In this document: positions 46,232 through 58,174 of the stretch, piece by piece | How the letters are laid out: each line of letters opens with the position of its first letter | How positions within the stretch are numbered: the stretch's first letter is position 1 | From: Tethya wilhelma | Taxonomy: Eukaryota; Porifera; Demospongiae; Tethyida; Tethyidae | DNA: 64,000 nucleotides | Direction: 5' to 3' | Assembly (NCBI GenBank): GCA_964030475.1 | Contig: CAXIPT010000003.1 | Location: 5,734,962 to 5,798,961, forward strand | Notes under the pieces: generated by a model | Databases searched by the model: none | Seen by the model: only the letters and a program-made list of their open reading frames with translations | What the model was told of the DNA's origin: nothing | Translations under genes and position numbers: made by a program

Positions 46232-47202
46232 CGCTAATTTTTATCTGACGCACCCTTTCGGGACTTAGAAATTTTTCACGAGGTCAACACGCTGGTAAAG
46301 GTCGTCATGTGGAGTGTACATGTATACACATTGCATGCAAGCTTGACTATCAGTTTGCTACTCAAACTCCGATTTCTTCAAGTTGTCTCCTCATGAGTGT
46401 GAGCCAGAGGGGCCTGAGTCAGTGAGTGAGATCCACCACCTGGAGGCGAGGAGACTGGAAGGGAAAAGATGAGAAAGATTGCATATACAGTCTGCCAGAG
46501 ACTGCCTATAATGGAAAGCAAGTGAAATAAACTCATTAATCAGATTGTGAGAAGTGATCAAAAGCCTCTGCAGAAGTTCAATCTCCACAGATACAGCCAC
46601 TGTATACAATCCAACTTCATACATACATGATTCTATTACCATAATAATCTATGATAATAATTAAATTGATAATAATATGATGTCACAAGTCTCAACTTAC
46701 TGAGCTGCATGCCTTATTCAGCCTACTAGGCTACTGATCAATGCAGACTACTGAAACTAATGAAGTATGTATAATTACAGAAAACTGACTTATTTCAGGC
46801 TCATCATCTGACTCTCAAGCCTTTGACTTCACAACTTGCAGTGCAGTCGCTAGCCAGCATACCACATTCAAGCATTGGATCACTGCTGCTGCATGTACTC
46901 AGCTACGTCGACTTCTTGACTGATCACTGACTGATTATGTAGAAAATCAAAGCAGACACAAAAGGCCATCATGACAGCAATGCCACTGAATGGGCAATCA
47001 CAGTGAAAGTCACTGAGACTATAGCTATAGCTTGCTAGCACTGAGTTGAGCAGAATCTGTTGCTCTCTACCTTTGTTTTTTTTATCTGCAGATGGACACT
47101 ATCTCAAGCTCTAAACCTATTTAATTGTGACGAACTTTTCCTAGAGATGACCTTGCAAAAATTTTCTAAGTCCCAAAAGGGTGCGTCAGATAAAAATTAG
47201 CG
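46232..47202. mobile_element. Element with CTGACGCACCC ends, copy 2
   Basis: Same terminal repeats and interior as copy 1, shorter by about 170 bp through internal deletions, including loss of the 44748-44788 palindrome. Direct orientation relative to copy 1. Confidence 0.8.
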
Positions 47203-47284
47203 AACGGCTAATAAGGAAATGGGAAACGAGGAAATGGAGAAATGAAGAAATGAGGAAATGAGTGATTTGGTAGCTGTGTAGAAG

Positions 47285-47640
47285 TTTGTTAATTCAGTCG
47301 GACTCGTATGCCCCCACCCTCCCTCCTTACCTGGAGACAGTAGAGGTAGAGAACTTGTGGTTGCATGGAGGCCACAGCATCCTTGCCGTGTAGTTTGGCG
47401 GAAGTGTGGGGCCGGGAACCGCGCCCCCAAGCCCATCCCCCTGCCAATGATGAGCAGGGCGGAGTGAGCCAGGGGGACACAGAGAGCTGGGGGAATTCCC
47501 CTAGCCCGGCCCAGGGAGGCGAAGCCCTACCCCCCAAACACCCGCCACTGCTACACCTGTTCACAAAACCCAACGACTCGTCAACGTACACCATGTGTGA
47601 TATGACACAGATTATATGCATGGTCTCCAGTGAAACTGAT
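47285..47640. other. GC-rich island, no recognised gene
   Basis: Composition changes sharply to GC-rich ('ggggccgggaaccgcgcccc') in an AT-rich setting. Both strands are open for about 95-110 codons, a common effect of high GC. The plus-strand reading is Pro/Gly-rich (PPANDEQGGVSQGDTESWGN) with no known domain. It could be a repeat fragment of foreign base composition. Confidence 0.5.
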
Positions 47641-47659
47641 CACACTTCCTAGTATTAAA

Positions 47660-48720
47660 AATTAGGTGTGGGACCCTTCAGACTTAATTGGCTCCTGGTC
47701 AACAGCCTATCCAGTTTGCCTTTGCGTTATTATCTCATTCTTACGTCCCAAAATCACAATGATGTGTGTAAGCTGTAGCTCAAATCCTAAAACACCCTAA
47801 TCCAACCTTCAATAGGACTTGTTATTATAGAATGGAATGTGCTAATGAATAAATAATGAGAGGGAGGGGCCTTGGCAATAAAATATGCGAATACCAACAC
47901 ATAATAATTATTATGTGTTTTGGTTAAATAGATCTTCAAAATCTGTATAGCGAAAACTTAGTGTTGTATGATATTTCATACAGTGGGGACACCCAACTGT
48001 CACTGATGATGATAATAGCAAACCAGGGAAATGACATAAAGTGGAAATACAAGTTGCCACCTCTACTCAGGCTGGCTGAGCACGCACAGAGCTGAGTACT
48101 CTGATCTGAGCTTAGCTATTATTATTATTATTGTTATCGTTTTCACATCATGGTCACAGAATCATCCAAGACATTTCAATTTCTTTCTTGAGATCTAGCC
48201 ATCCAGCTACGTAAAGAGTGCATTACCTATAGAACATGACAACTGGTCACCATGCCCCGCAATGTGATAAGAAAGGTATATACCCAACCAATCAAGTTTT
48301 GATGAGCCACCCAACAGTAAGAATCTTCCCATGCATGGAAAATTCAGCAGATAAACGATCTGGACTCGGAATAAAACTAGTTTGGTGAAGTAAGCAATTC
48401 AATACCACATGACTGCATGTTCCTAGCCCGAATTGACTATAACTTGGCTGTCCCTCCTTCGTAATTATGTCTTCACCATGTATGATGACCAGCTGGTATG
48501 TAGTTCGACACGCCCAGGGTTCACTGACCAGTGTGCTTACAAGTACCGATTGACATGCACTCTGATGGTGCTGGCCAGAACCCCTAGTAGTGTACCTCCC
48601 TTGGTCCTAACTCTACTCCTCATATCTATAGCCCATACATATCTCTCCTTGCTACTGCTGCTGCATGGACACAGTAGCTATAAGCAAGTGATGTTATCAT
48701 CGCCTGTGTACACGTGACCA
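47660..48720. other. No gene recognised
   Basis: A (ATT)n run occurs at about 48117-48133. No coding region supported. Confidence 0.4.
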
Positions 48721-50281
48721 TTATACTTGGACTGATAATGCCTGATCTCATATAGGTACACAAACTCTCAGGTGCACTCTGACCCTTCCTGCATGATCTC
48801 AAGGTACCATTCTTAGTTATGCAGGCATCTTATGACTCCTCGTTTGAACATGTGAATTCTCGAGTACCCCACACATTTCCAGTTTCAGACTGTCCCATGA
48901 CCAAGCCTGAGACACAAGCAGGCACTTCTCACCCCTGGTCGGGGTAGTCAACTGAACATGATTCCCCACTCAACTCTTGAACCACGATCACACCGCTCAT
49001 GCAAGTGAACATGATACCCACTCCTGAACATTACCACACAACTTCTGGACATATCACGTAATTCACCGCTCACAATGTGATTAACCTCTGTTGCAAAACT
49101 CAAAATGACTTGCTTCAGGCTGTACAATGACATGTAACACTTCCTGAAGTAATCATCGCTTTCCCATAAGACCTGTAGATCGCAGTTTGGCACCCGATTG
49201 TGATCTCAACATGCACTTCAAGCAAGACATGTAGCTGTACCTATTAGACTTAATGACACTAACACTTGTAATGTGAATCAGGCATCCCCTGATCATGATT
49301 ACAAAATTTTCTGCTCCCCCAGATCGCAATTACCACCAGATCAGGCATCTCCTGACGACTATCAAGGTCACTTCATGGTCTACTATGCTTTAATAACTCC
49401 TGCCAGCCAAGTGTACCTTCTGATTACCACCCTTTACACCATTATAAAGGTATACGATAATATACTGGTGCAATTGAGCATGATGGATATGAATTACATA
49501 AACACATAAAATTTTTCAGAATGCTGCACTCAAAACAACTATCCACCTAGTTGCTGCACTTTGAACTTTCCTTTGAATGACCCCTCACCATGAAATCAGC
49601 TGCTGTGAATGTCTAGAGTAGAAATGTTTCAGCATCCCAGCAAGCCATGAGCCCCGTGGACATGCACGTCTTGCTCTGTGTTCACTGTGACATTTAGGAG
49701 TGCTTAATGAAGGGTAGTTACTACTACTACACTATACGATTATAATTTCCGGAGCTCGAGCTTTCCGTGTAGTACAACAACCAAACTTATCATGCCCTGT
49801 TGTTCAAGACACTTCCTACTCCTGGACCAGTCCATGTCTATCACTGTCGGGCACCTCCTGAGCTTATGTTCTGTGCAGACCGAAGTTACTACCAAATGTT
49901 AGAGACCTTACAATTTTTGGTACACTTACACAAGCTATGCAAGTTATAACAGGTGACCACATAATTATAGCGTAGTACCCACACATTGACTAAGTCTGGC
50001 ACTTCCTGACTATGCATCTCATAATAAGCACCTCACCTCCAGATAAAGAAACCGGATGCTTCCTGACCACACTTCTGCCGCACTTCCCCTGATACTGACA
50101 CCATGACTCTCCCGAGTGAGGAGGGCCCACATCTTTCCTGATCTGTTGATGTCAGGTAGACACTTCCTGACCCCTCTCCTCATAGGTATACGTCAGGTAC
50201 TTTTTGACTACTCTTTCTCCTACGAATGCCCCCTCCTAATGGATAACTCAGGCACACAGGCGCTTTCCTGACCATGCTGGG
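48720..50281. repeat. Degenerate flank of the minisatellite region
   Basis: 'cttcctgac', 'caggca' and 'acctctcct' recur at irregular spacing, as in the ordered arrays that follow. This looks like decayed older repeat. No gene. Confidence 0.5.
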
Positions 50282-50675
50282 CCTCAGATCACACCTCTCC
50301 TATTAGGTACATCAGACACTTCCTGACCACATCTCTCCTTAGTCCTAACCACACCTCTCCTTAGTCAGGTGCTTCCTGACCACACCTCTCCTTAGTCAGG
50401 CGCTTCCTGGCCGCACCTCTCCTTAGTCGGGCGCTTCCTGATCACACCTCTCCTTAGTCAGGCGCTTCCCGACCACACCTCTCCTTAGTCGGGCGCTTCC
50501 TGACCACACCTCTCCTTAGTCAGGCGCTTCCTGGCCACACCTCTCCTTAGTCGAGCGCTTCCTGATCACACCTCTCCTTAGTCAGGCGCTTCCTGACCAC
50601 ACCTCTCCTTAGTCGGGCGCTTCCTGATCACACCTCTCCTTTGTCAGGCACTTCCTGACCACACCTCTCCTTTAT
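50282..50675 (+). repeat. 31 bp minisatellite
   Basis: Roughly eleven copies of a 31 bp unit built from 'accacacctctccttagtca' and 'ggcgcttcctg'. The phase is strict (for example 50351, 50382, 50413). Each unit brings TCAGG next to CCTGA with a short centre, so single strands can form a chain of small hairpins. Confidence 0.92.
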
Positions 50676-50774
50676 ATTGACCAACTTTTCATAATAGTTA
50701 GGTAAATAAAGGCCATTTTGCTAACACTACAGGGTCTTTAGTTTTATGTATTGGTTACCTAAAACAACAGTGTG

Positions 50775-51130
50775 AATCCTGACCACACCTCTAAGTCAGG
50801 TGCTTTTGGACCACACATTTAAGTCAGGCACTTCCTGAATACACATCTAAGACAGGCACTTCCTACCGACACAGCTACCCATCTCAACCCGGCTTTTCCT
50901 GACCACCCGTTTATGCCAGCTTCTTCCTGGCCACCCATCTAAGTCAGGCACTCCCTGATGGCACCTCAGCTTCCTGACTACCCGGCACTTCCTGACCACC
51001 CATCTTAGCCGGGCACTCTTGACCACACGTTTAAGTCAGGCATCTCCTGAGCCCACATTTAAGTCAGGCACTTCCTGACCACACATTTAAGTCAGGCACT
51101 TCATGACCACACATTAAGTCAGGCACTTCA
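50775..51130 (+). repeat. Related minisatellite, variant unit
   Basis: About ten looser units of 'caggcacttcctgaccacac' followed by 'atttaagt'. It shares the TCAGG-CACTT-CCTGA core with the arrays on both sides. Confidence 0.8.
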
Positions 51131-51610
51131 AAATTTTTTGTATTGTAACAATGGCAGAGCAAGCCAAAATTAGCTAACTTTAGCTTAGTGTGACCGCACG
51201 AGTGCCAGAGTTTAAGGTCCATTGATTGAAGAAGTCATAAGTTCCACTCTCCTGTTTAATAATTTAGGGCACAAATCTGCAAAACTAGTGCAAAATCTAA
51301 CTGCTGGAAAAAGGATACAGGTACTATTATACAGTACCGAAGCAATACTATGTGATCGCGATTTTGATATGCTGACATTTAGCCATTCGGTGGAAAAACT
51401 ACTAGCCTCCTGGACTTGAAGGCTTGCTGCAAGTTGCCCAGAAGGTTGAATTAACAGAATTTAGGGTGCAAATTAGTTCTAGACTATCTTGTTGGCTTGC
51501 AATCTGAAGACTAGAATGCCTTCAATATCACTTTTAGTACTTAGCTACTGAGCAGCTGCTTAATGCATGTAGACTTATTCATCTATCATGGCATTTCTAC
51601 CGATGTTTAC
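51131..51610. other. Non-repetitive spacer inside the satellite region
   Basis: Interrupts the array right after 'caggcacttc'. A 65-codon plus-strand ORF (51222-51419) has no recognised motif. Confidence 0.4.
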
Positions 51611-51611
51611 A

Positions 51612-52145
51612 GACACTCCCCACAAATCTCAGTCAGGCACTTCCTGACAACACATCTCAGTCAGGCATTTCCCTGACACCACATCCCAGTCAGACACTTC
51701 CTGACAACCCATCTCAGACAGGCACTTCCTGACACCACATCTCAGTCAGGCACTTCCTTTCACCACCACTCAGTCAGGCACTCCCCTGACACCATGCACA
51801 TCTCAGTCCGGCACTTCCTGACAACACATCTCAGACAGGCACTTCCTGACACCACATCTCAGTCAGGCACTTCCTGACACCACCACTCAGTCAGGCACTC
51901 CCCTGACACCATGCACATCTCAGTCCGGCACTTCCTGACAACACATCTCAGACAGGCACTTCCTGATACCACATCTCAGTCAGGCACTTCCTGACACCAC
52001 ATCTCAGTCTGGCACTTCCTGACAACACATCTCAGACAGACACCACATCTCAGTCAGGCACTTCCTGACACCACTACTCAGTCAGGCACTTCCTTGACAC
52101 CACATCTCAGTCAGGCACTTCCTGACACCACCTCTCAGTCAGGCC
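51612..52145 (+). repeat. 28 bp minisatellite
   Basis: About eighteen units of 'caggcacttcctgacacc' plus 'acatctcagt' (28 bp, for example 51721 then 51749). A higher-order block including the variant 'atgcacatctcagtccgg' recurs at about 51795 and 51910. Confidence 0.9.
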
Positions 52146-52559
52146 CCCAATGCCTAGTTGTCCATGCGTGCTGATGCTCATTGGCCACCTGACCAGGTCG
52201 TGGTAATGACTCGTGTAGTAGTGGGTTAAAGAGAGCATAGCAATTCAAATGAACTTTCCATGATCAGAAAAAACTGATGGGAAGCATACTGATCCCCATC
52301 TAAAGGCAGTGCCCAGGAAAAGTCTGCCTCCAATCTCATCAGTAGTAAGCTGTATACTCAATCAACCACGACCCAATATGGCACAGTTGTTGAATTTGGT
52401 GGACAATCACATCCTGAGTCTTCACTAGTCAATGGTCATTTTTATACTAACTCACTGCTTATTGGTTTGGCGCTGACCTCCTTCCCCTTGGTATGGACTG
52501 ACCTTTCCAAGATTTGCCAAGATGGCGGGCGAGTCCAGCCCCTCAGCACGGTAGCGACC

Positions 52560-52784
52560 TCATCGTAAAGCCCCGAAATATTTGGCCAGGCTTCCTACTC
52601 GTGGTTGTTTCTCCATTAGACGTCCTACTAGCGGTTGGATGTCAGCTCGATTAGGCAGATTAAGAATCGTTCTCCAGACTGTTGAACTCTTGGTCCTCTG
52701 ATGACACGAGGTAGAATGAATGAACTGCGCATGCGCGCCCCCTCCCTTGTCATCCTCTGTATTAACTTGGTTTAATGTAAACAT
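52560..52784 (-). other. Unidentified ORF beside the receptor relic
   Basis: The minus-strand frame ends SSTVWRTILNLPNRADIQPL, VGRLMEKQPRVGSLAKYFGA. This looks protein-like but I cannot name the family. It may be one exon; the start at 52784 is arbitrary. An NRF1-type palindrome (TGCGCATGCGCG, 52726-52737) lies within it and AAGATGGCGG (YY1-like, 52519-52528) just outside. Confidence 0.35.
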
Positions 52785-52793
52785 TAAACCTCA

Positions 52794-53110
52794 TTAAATT
52801 GATGTATCAAAGTCAAAGCCAACAGAAGGGGACGCTTCATTTTTAGCTACTCTCTCCATTGTGTACAAATCTCTAGCCAAGTCACCAGTTAGTCCCTTGA
52901 GTGGTAGTATGGTGTTATCAACCAACACACTTGTACCACCATCTTGAAGGTTGCATATGTCACTATCATCATTCACTGATGTACATCCTCCATTTGCTGT
53001 GCTTAGTATTGGCAAGTTACGTACATAAAATCAATATTTATCATTCAATTGAGAAGTATATCCTGCTATCCAAAACATTTTCATAACCAAACTGATATGT
53101 CCCATCATTC
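52794..53110 (-). pseudogene. Receptor relic: ectodomain fragment and decayed signal exon
   Basis: The minus strand reads NGGCTSVNDDSDICNLQDGG, TSVLVDNTILPLKGLTGDLA, VGFDFDTSI, then stops matching at about 52800. Upstream (to about 53110), decayed signal-exon sequence ('attgagaagtatatcctgct') is still visible. Tail and stalk are absent. Confidence 0.75.
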
Positions 53111-53202
53111 ACAGTCTCTTCGGAATATTTTACACCAACTAATTCATGTTTTGTGTCACCAAATTTGTACAATTTGATGATCTTTACCTAATAATAGTCT
53201 GT

Positions 53203-53758
53203 AGCCCCGTTTACACGCACACTCTAATGCGCATTCAAACTGAATAGGTTTGTGTGTGTATGGTATCACACTGATAGACTTCAACAACCATCCAGCCAAG
53301 AGAGGCAATCACTTCTATTTGGTTCAAGATGGACCCAGAAAAGACTCAAACAAATATGTCTATCTCGTGGACCAATCAAACCAACAATAAACTATCAAGT
53401 TTTATACTGTACCACACACTACACATCTATCCATATTGTAAGTTACAGTTACCATGGGAGCATAGTCAATCTATACGCATGCTCAGTGTAATTTACAGGT
53501 ACGATAGACTTACTTGGGTTAAGATCCTGTGTTTCAAGCTTGTAGATCGAGTAGAAGTAGCTGCAAAAGCTTCAATCTTCTAATTTTCCAATTAAAGCAC
53601 TGTTTCTTGATGATGTCACAAACCGCATTGAAGCCACTTCATGTTCAGCGTTTACACGCCACAAAATGTACGTGGTTTGTAGTACGCGTGTAAACAGAGC
53701 CAATGCGCATTAGTGCACATCTGTTTAAACCGAATTACCTGTACGTGTAAACGGGGCT
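53203..53758. mobile_element. MITE with AGCCCCGTTTACACG ends
   Basis: Left 'agccccgtttacacg' and right 'cgtgtaaacggggct' are perfect 15 bp inverted repeats. The flanks rejoin to match the uninterrupted sequence at about 8760-8880 ('gatgatctttacct' on one side, 'gataatgctgtt' on the other), which shows the insertion site directly. The target duplication seems to be only about 3 bp (TGT). Several inner copies of 'gtttacacg' are present. No transposase. Confidence 0.85.
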
Positions 53759-54183
53759 TGTGTCTGCAAAATGAACGTGATACCAGTGGTGTTTGTTTTG
53801 AGATAATGCTGTTGTTGATGGATAGGTGGATGTTTTTTTGTTTTATTGTTTTTTTTTTGGTCGAGTGCACAAATTCTGCACACATAATGGTTATAGGAAC
53901 TAATAAATCGTCATTAACTAGGTAACTAACTTAACTATTATATAAGGTCATTATTTAACTATTTATAAGGTCATGAATAATTAAATTTGTTTGTCTTTGT
54001 CCCCTTTTCACCCACTGGGTACAAACTGTGATTACTAGGCAATGCATGGTAAACATATCTTTTTTTTCTGTACTGATATATATATCACACAAATGTATTG
54101 GTGTTTACAACTCTAATTCTGGCTATTGTTCCTGGCACTATAGTGTTGATGTTCATATAAATTCATGTTGGTTCCTCTGCTGT

Positions 54184-54734
54184 TCATCCTGTGACTCTAG
54201 CAGTGCCATAAGCCTCATTTTGTCTCAGCTCTAAAAATGCTCCATGTTTCGTCTCATCAATTTGTTCATATGTGGCCTCCTCGGGTGGAGCAGTTGTTTC
54301 CTTTCTCACTTTAGTTGATGGTGTCAGAAGATGTTTGTAGCTCACATAGAGAGGGATGTGTAGAGCCACAATGACAGTAGCCAGTGAGACAGATATAATG
54401 ACAGTAAATATGAGTACCAAGACAGTAGTGTTGGTGCTTTCACGTGACAGGACTGGTGGTGGTGGTGCCTGTGTCTCTGGTGCTGTTGTGTTAACCCCTT
54501 TTTGTGTTGTGTGTGTAAAATGTGCGTAATTTTTTTAAATTTCAAGCTGTTCTTTTGAGTTGTCTCTTCAGAATGAAATGCTGATACTCTAGCAGCTCTT
54601 TTAGCTTTGAAGATTTGCTGGAGTTGATACACACAGTATAATTTCTAACTGGTTTATTTTTTTCCACACTCACCTTCTTGTTGAGAGGTGTACCCAACCA
54701 GCATCATGATCACCAACCAGAAGCCAGCTTCCAT
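54184..54734 (-). CDS. Receptor gene E: headless short form, type 1 tail
   Basis: Two exons: 54674-54734 (MEAGFWLVIMMLVGYTSQQE, signal peptide) and 54184-54497 (membrane and tail), joined in phase 1 across a 176 bp intron with GTGAG donor and AAAAAG acceptor. The product is 124 residues. The extracellular part is only about 30 residues (GGVNTTAPETQAPPPPVLSR, ESTNTT), then a helix (VLVLIFTVIISVSLATVIVA) and the usual tail with ATYEQIDETK and NEAYGTARVTG. No ectodomain exon lies between. The upstream part of the last exon differs from all other copies. It could be a real signalling stub, like small adaptor chains, or the remains of a gene that lost its ectodomain exon. The acceptor is inferred from frame. 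Confidence 0.55.
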
Positions 54735-54739
54735 TTTGT

Positions 54740-55575
54740 GCTGTCCTTTCTTTATCTAAACAAATGTGTTTGATGACCCTTTACCACACTCAAACCATTT
54801 ATTTTGTGCACCACCTTCTAGACCTGAATGCTCTCAAGTCAAGTGATTGATACAAACTCGTGAATCTCGTGTTATTTATTCAGTCAATTAACCATCCACT
54901 AGTGCATGATGTTAGCACGTGATAGTAGTCACCACGTGATAGTAGTTACCATGTGATAGTAGTCACGTTCATTTGTTTGTATTTGTGTATATGCAGCCAC
55001 TGATATTCTCCAATGTCCACGTTGTAAACATGTCTGCAATAACTGTCCTAAGATAAACCACCTGTGACTAAAGAGAAACAGCTCAGTGGCTGTTTGTGGC
55101 AAACAACGTGTGTTACTGTTGTTTATTTTGACAACCATGTGATGATGGTTGCTGTGTATACCGTGAAAGTTTATTTTGCTTAACTTTTTTCATGTTGTTT
55201 ACTGTTGACATGTCTTAATGGCCTAGAGTGGCTAAACTGAGGACTGTAGCAATATACCCACATGGACAGTGTACAATTTATGAGACCATTGAAGGTATCA
55301 CAGACTAAAGCTTTGTCTTGCTTTATCCTGGCTGATACGTACCTGTTTCTTTTTTTATGAGTGTGGGAGTCACCTCATGTACACATTGAATAACATCTTA
55401 ATGTCCCTGCATGTAAGGTTTATGACAGCGCACCCAAGTCTCTACAATTTTATAGTACTCAAAATCAATAGCACACATGTAAGTTTACTTGTTTACTTAA
55501 CTACATGATTCTTCTACACTCGTTTATACCCCTAACTATTGTGCTCACAATCTGCAAATTTGTAAACACCAATTC
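54740..55575. other. Intergenic flank, no gene
   Basis: Contains three near-copies of 'caccacgtgatagtagt' (about 54915-54965) and a block ('ttgacatgtcttaatggc', about 55205) repeated at 57930, at 59837 and, inverted, near 62737. That block marks the boundary of the type 2 duplication unit. Confidence 0.55.
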
Positions 55576-55579
55576 TCCC

Positions 55580-57529
55580 TCACAAGTAGTGTCTGGGATC
55601 GACATTCTTTGGTTTTTTGTTTTTCTTTTGAACTGCTGCGTACAACATCTCAGTGGTCTGTGGTGGTAGTGGAGGGGGCTCCTCCAGCTCACTGCCATCT
55701 GGTGTGTGCTCTGTGGGGTACTGTGGTATGGGTGGGAGGAGATCATCCCTAGCCCTCTGGGGGTCATCTGACCGAGCCTGGATAGTTGCATATTGATCAG
55801 TGTCGATAAATTGTTCCTCTAACCAAACATTCTCATGTTGTTTTATTGAAGTAGGAGGTTTGGGATGGTTGTCTATCTTGACTGAATTTCCTTCGTTGAT
55901 GGAGGGTAGAGACAGTTCCATTCCTTCATAAAGTGGATCAAAGTGACTATCATGTTGGCCCACAGTTTGTGACATACCATTGTTGTGTGAGTGGGTGGGT
56001 GTGGTTTTGTTTGTGCTGTGTGACTTCTCTTTGGGGTGTCTCTTGAACCTGTACACCACCACAATGATGACTGCTATAGAGACACCTGCTATCAGACAGA
56101 GGATGGTGGCAAGAGCTGCCACTGCACTGATCAGTGTATCATTGCTGGTGGAGTTTATGCTACTGTCACTCTCTGTGGTACCATCTGTTGATGATGGCCT
56201 ACTTTTAGTAGGTGTTATAGGTTCATTATTTAGTGTTGTTTTGTCTATATGAAATGTATTTGTTGTTGGTTGGCTTGAAACTGTTTTACCTATTTCAGTT
56301 TATGGTGGATGAAAATTATATGTACAGTATTGATTATGGCTATTAATATCTTAAAAGGCTACATAACATTGTATGAGTATGTTTTGGATTACCTTTAACA
56401 GTAGGTGTTGCTGTAGATACATCATCGATCATATTTGTGTTTATATGCTCTGTAGTTGTAACCTCAGTTGAAACGTTCAGTGTACTTGTAATAGTTTCTG
56501 GTAGAACTAAAGTGTTACACATAAAATAATACACTGCATGCATGTACATGTAATATATATATCATACAAATGTTATGTAGCTTTTTAGGTTATTAAATAG
56601 CCATAATAATACTGTACATATAATTTTCCTGTGTACCTTCACTAGTAGTGGTCTCTGGTTGATCTTCAGTAGCTGGTGTTATGGTAGTTCCCAGTGAGGC
56701 TGATGGAGTGGTGTTTGGTGTGACTGGTGCAGTAGTGGCTGGTGGACAGGTGCCTGGGGTCACTGGTTCACTGATGAGAGTATCATTTCCACATGGTGAA
56801 GAGTCAGTGTAGAATATTGTTTCAGCTAGATACACTCTGGTAGCAGCAGGAAATACAATATAGTATTGAGAATTTGCTCCAGTTAGGGATACACAAACTT
56901 TATATAGGTTTTCACATGAATCATAATTGACAAGATTTCTCTCCTCAATTAAAATGCCTTCACGTTCTGGATCTGAGAGAGGGAAATCGGAACTATTCCC
57001 TTGCGTATAGAGAGATATACTACCAGCCATTATTTGCCATTGTCCACAGTTAAACAACACCAGCTCCACTCTTCTCACTCCGATTGAAGTATTGAAGTCA
57101 GAGCCAATAGAAAGAGAGGTTCTGCTTCCAACTGGTCTCTCCATTGTGTACAAATCTCTAGCCCAGTCACCAGTTAGTCCACTGAGTGGTAGTATAGTGT
57201 TATCAACCAACACACTTGTACCACCATCTTGAAGGTTGCATATGTCACCATCATCATTCACTGATGTACATCCTCCATTTGGTATTGATCCATTCAATGA
57301 CTGTCTTCCCCCAGGATGAAGAGAGTGACGAATAGGTCTCACAGTTGTATCCTGAGCCAGAGCTGCATCAGGAAAGTGGTGTATATTTAAAGGTCTGACA
57401 GTCTCAGTTGCAATTTTTGCTAGTATTCAGAGTATTTCATTGTCTATACTCATGCAAAAGTTTTTGCTACTCACCCTGTGACTTGTTGATATTCCAGGCC
57501 AGTAGTATGAGTAGAAACCACAAACCCAT
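55580..57529 (-). CDS. Receptor gene H (type 2 tail), complete
   Basis: Exons 57475-57529 (MGLWFLLILLAWNINKSQ), 56637-57362 (ectodomain), 56393-56497 (stalk), 55580-56289 (membrane and long tail) total 1596 bp, 531 residues, all junctions phase 1. The last-exon acceptor is an AATAG a few bases inside the exon compared with gene J, whose AG is not conserved here. The membrane helix is ILCLIAGVSIAVIIVVVYRF, followed by a basic RHPKEK stop-transfer. The tail of about 150 residues has DTDQYATIQARS, PPIPQYP, EEPPPLPPQTTE and EMLYAAVQ: two YxxI/V tyrosines and two PxxP stretches that fit SH2 and SH3 binding. Ectodomain and stalk are like the type 1 genes, so the tail exon was swapped. Confidence 0.85.
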
Positions 57530-57660
57530 CTTGATAGCTACTTGTCAGCGTACTGATTGTCTAGTATTTGAATGTTGACCACATGCAATATGCACATACA
57601 CTGCGTGATGATCTAGGAACCTCTATCCCATATACTGTTCAATTATAGTAGATAACATTG
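57530..57660 (-). promoter_or_regulatory. Conserved 5' flank of type 2 receptor genes
   Basis: The block reading, on the minus strand, 'actagacaatcagtacgctg' then 'acaagtagctatcaag' before the ATG is repeated upstream of gene I (59443-59545) and gene K (63040-63172). Conservation of about 100 bp directly before the start codon suggests promoter or 5' UTR, though recent duplication alone could explain it. Confidence 0.5.
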
Positions 57661-58174
57661 ATAGTGTGTTGAATACGTAATGAAATTCATGATATTTGTG
57701 TACATAAAGTTATTATGGCCTATGATGGAGGCATTGAAAATAACCTTAAATTGAGTCGTCAACTTTTTTGTGTTAATTCCAACCTCACTGCTTGTTTTCA
57801 CCGATGGTTGTTTGTCAGTCCAATACTTGATGAAAAAACATGGTTGTGCATGAGTGTATACACAGTGACTACCATGTGTTAATGTTTGCTATGTAGACCT
57901 TGAAAATTGATTTTACTCTTCTACTACATGATGTTTACTGTTGACATGTCTTAATGGCATGGAGTGACTAAACAGGTGACTACAGTAATATGCACACATA
58001 GACTACGTGCATTTACTGTTACATATTGAAGGAATCACAGTACTCTTATCAACGACACACATGTATTAGTTTACTTGTTTACTTAGCTATTTTGATTATT
58101 CTACACTTGCTACACATAATTATTGTACTCACAGTCAGTAAATTCTGTAAACACCTTTTAAATCCAATTCTCCC

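Noticed and set aside
50282..52145. Regular repeats with short varied parts, CRISPR-like at first sight
   Set aside because: Units are contiguous 28-31 bp tandem repeats with no unique spacers of constant length, no cas genes, and the setting is an intron-bearing animal genome.
52501..52790. Possible housekeeping promoter from NRF1-like and YY1-like motifs
   Set aside because: The NRF1-like palindrome lies inside an ORF of unknown nature and no gene start could be tied to either motif.
55873..56252. Overlapping ORFs in other frames of the type 2 tail
   Set aside because: The spliced minus-strand frame is conserved in three genes; the alternatives are not.
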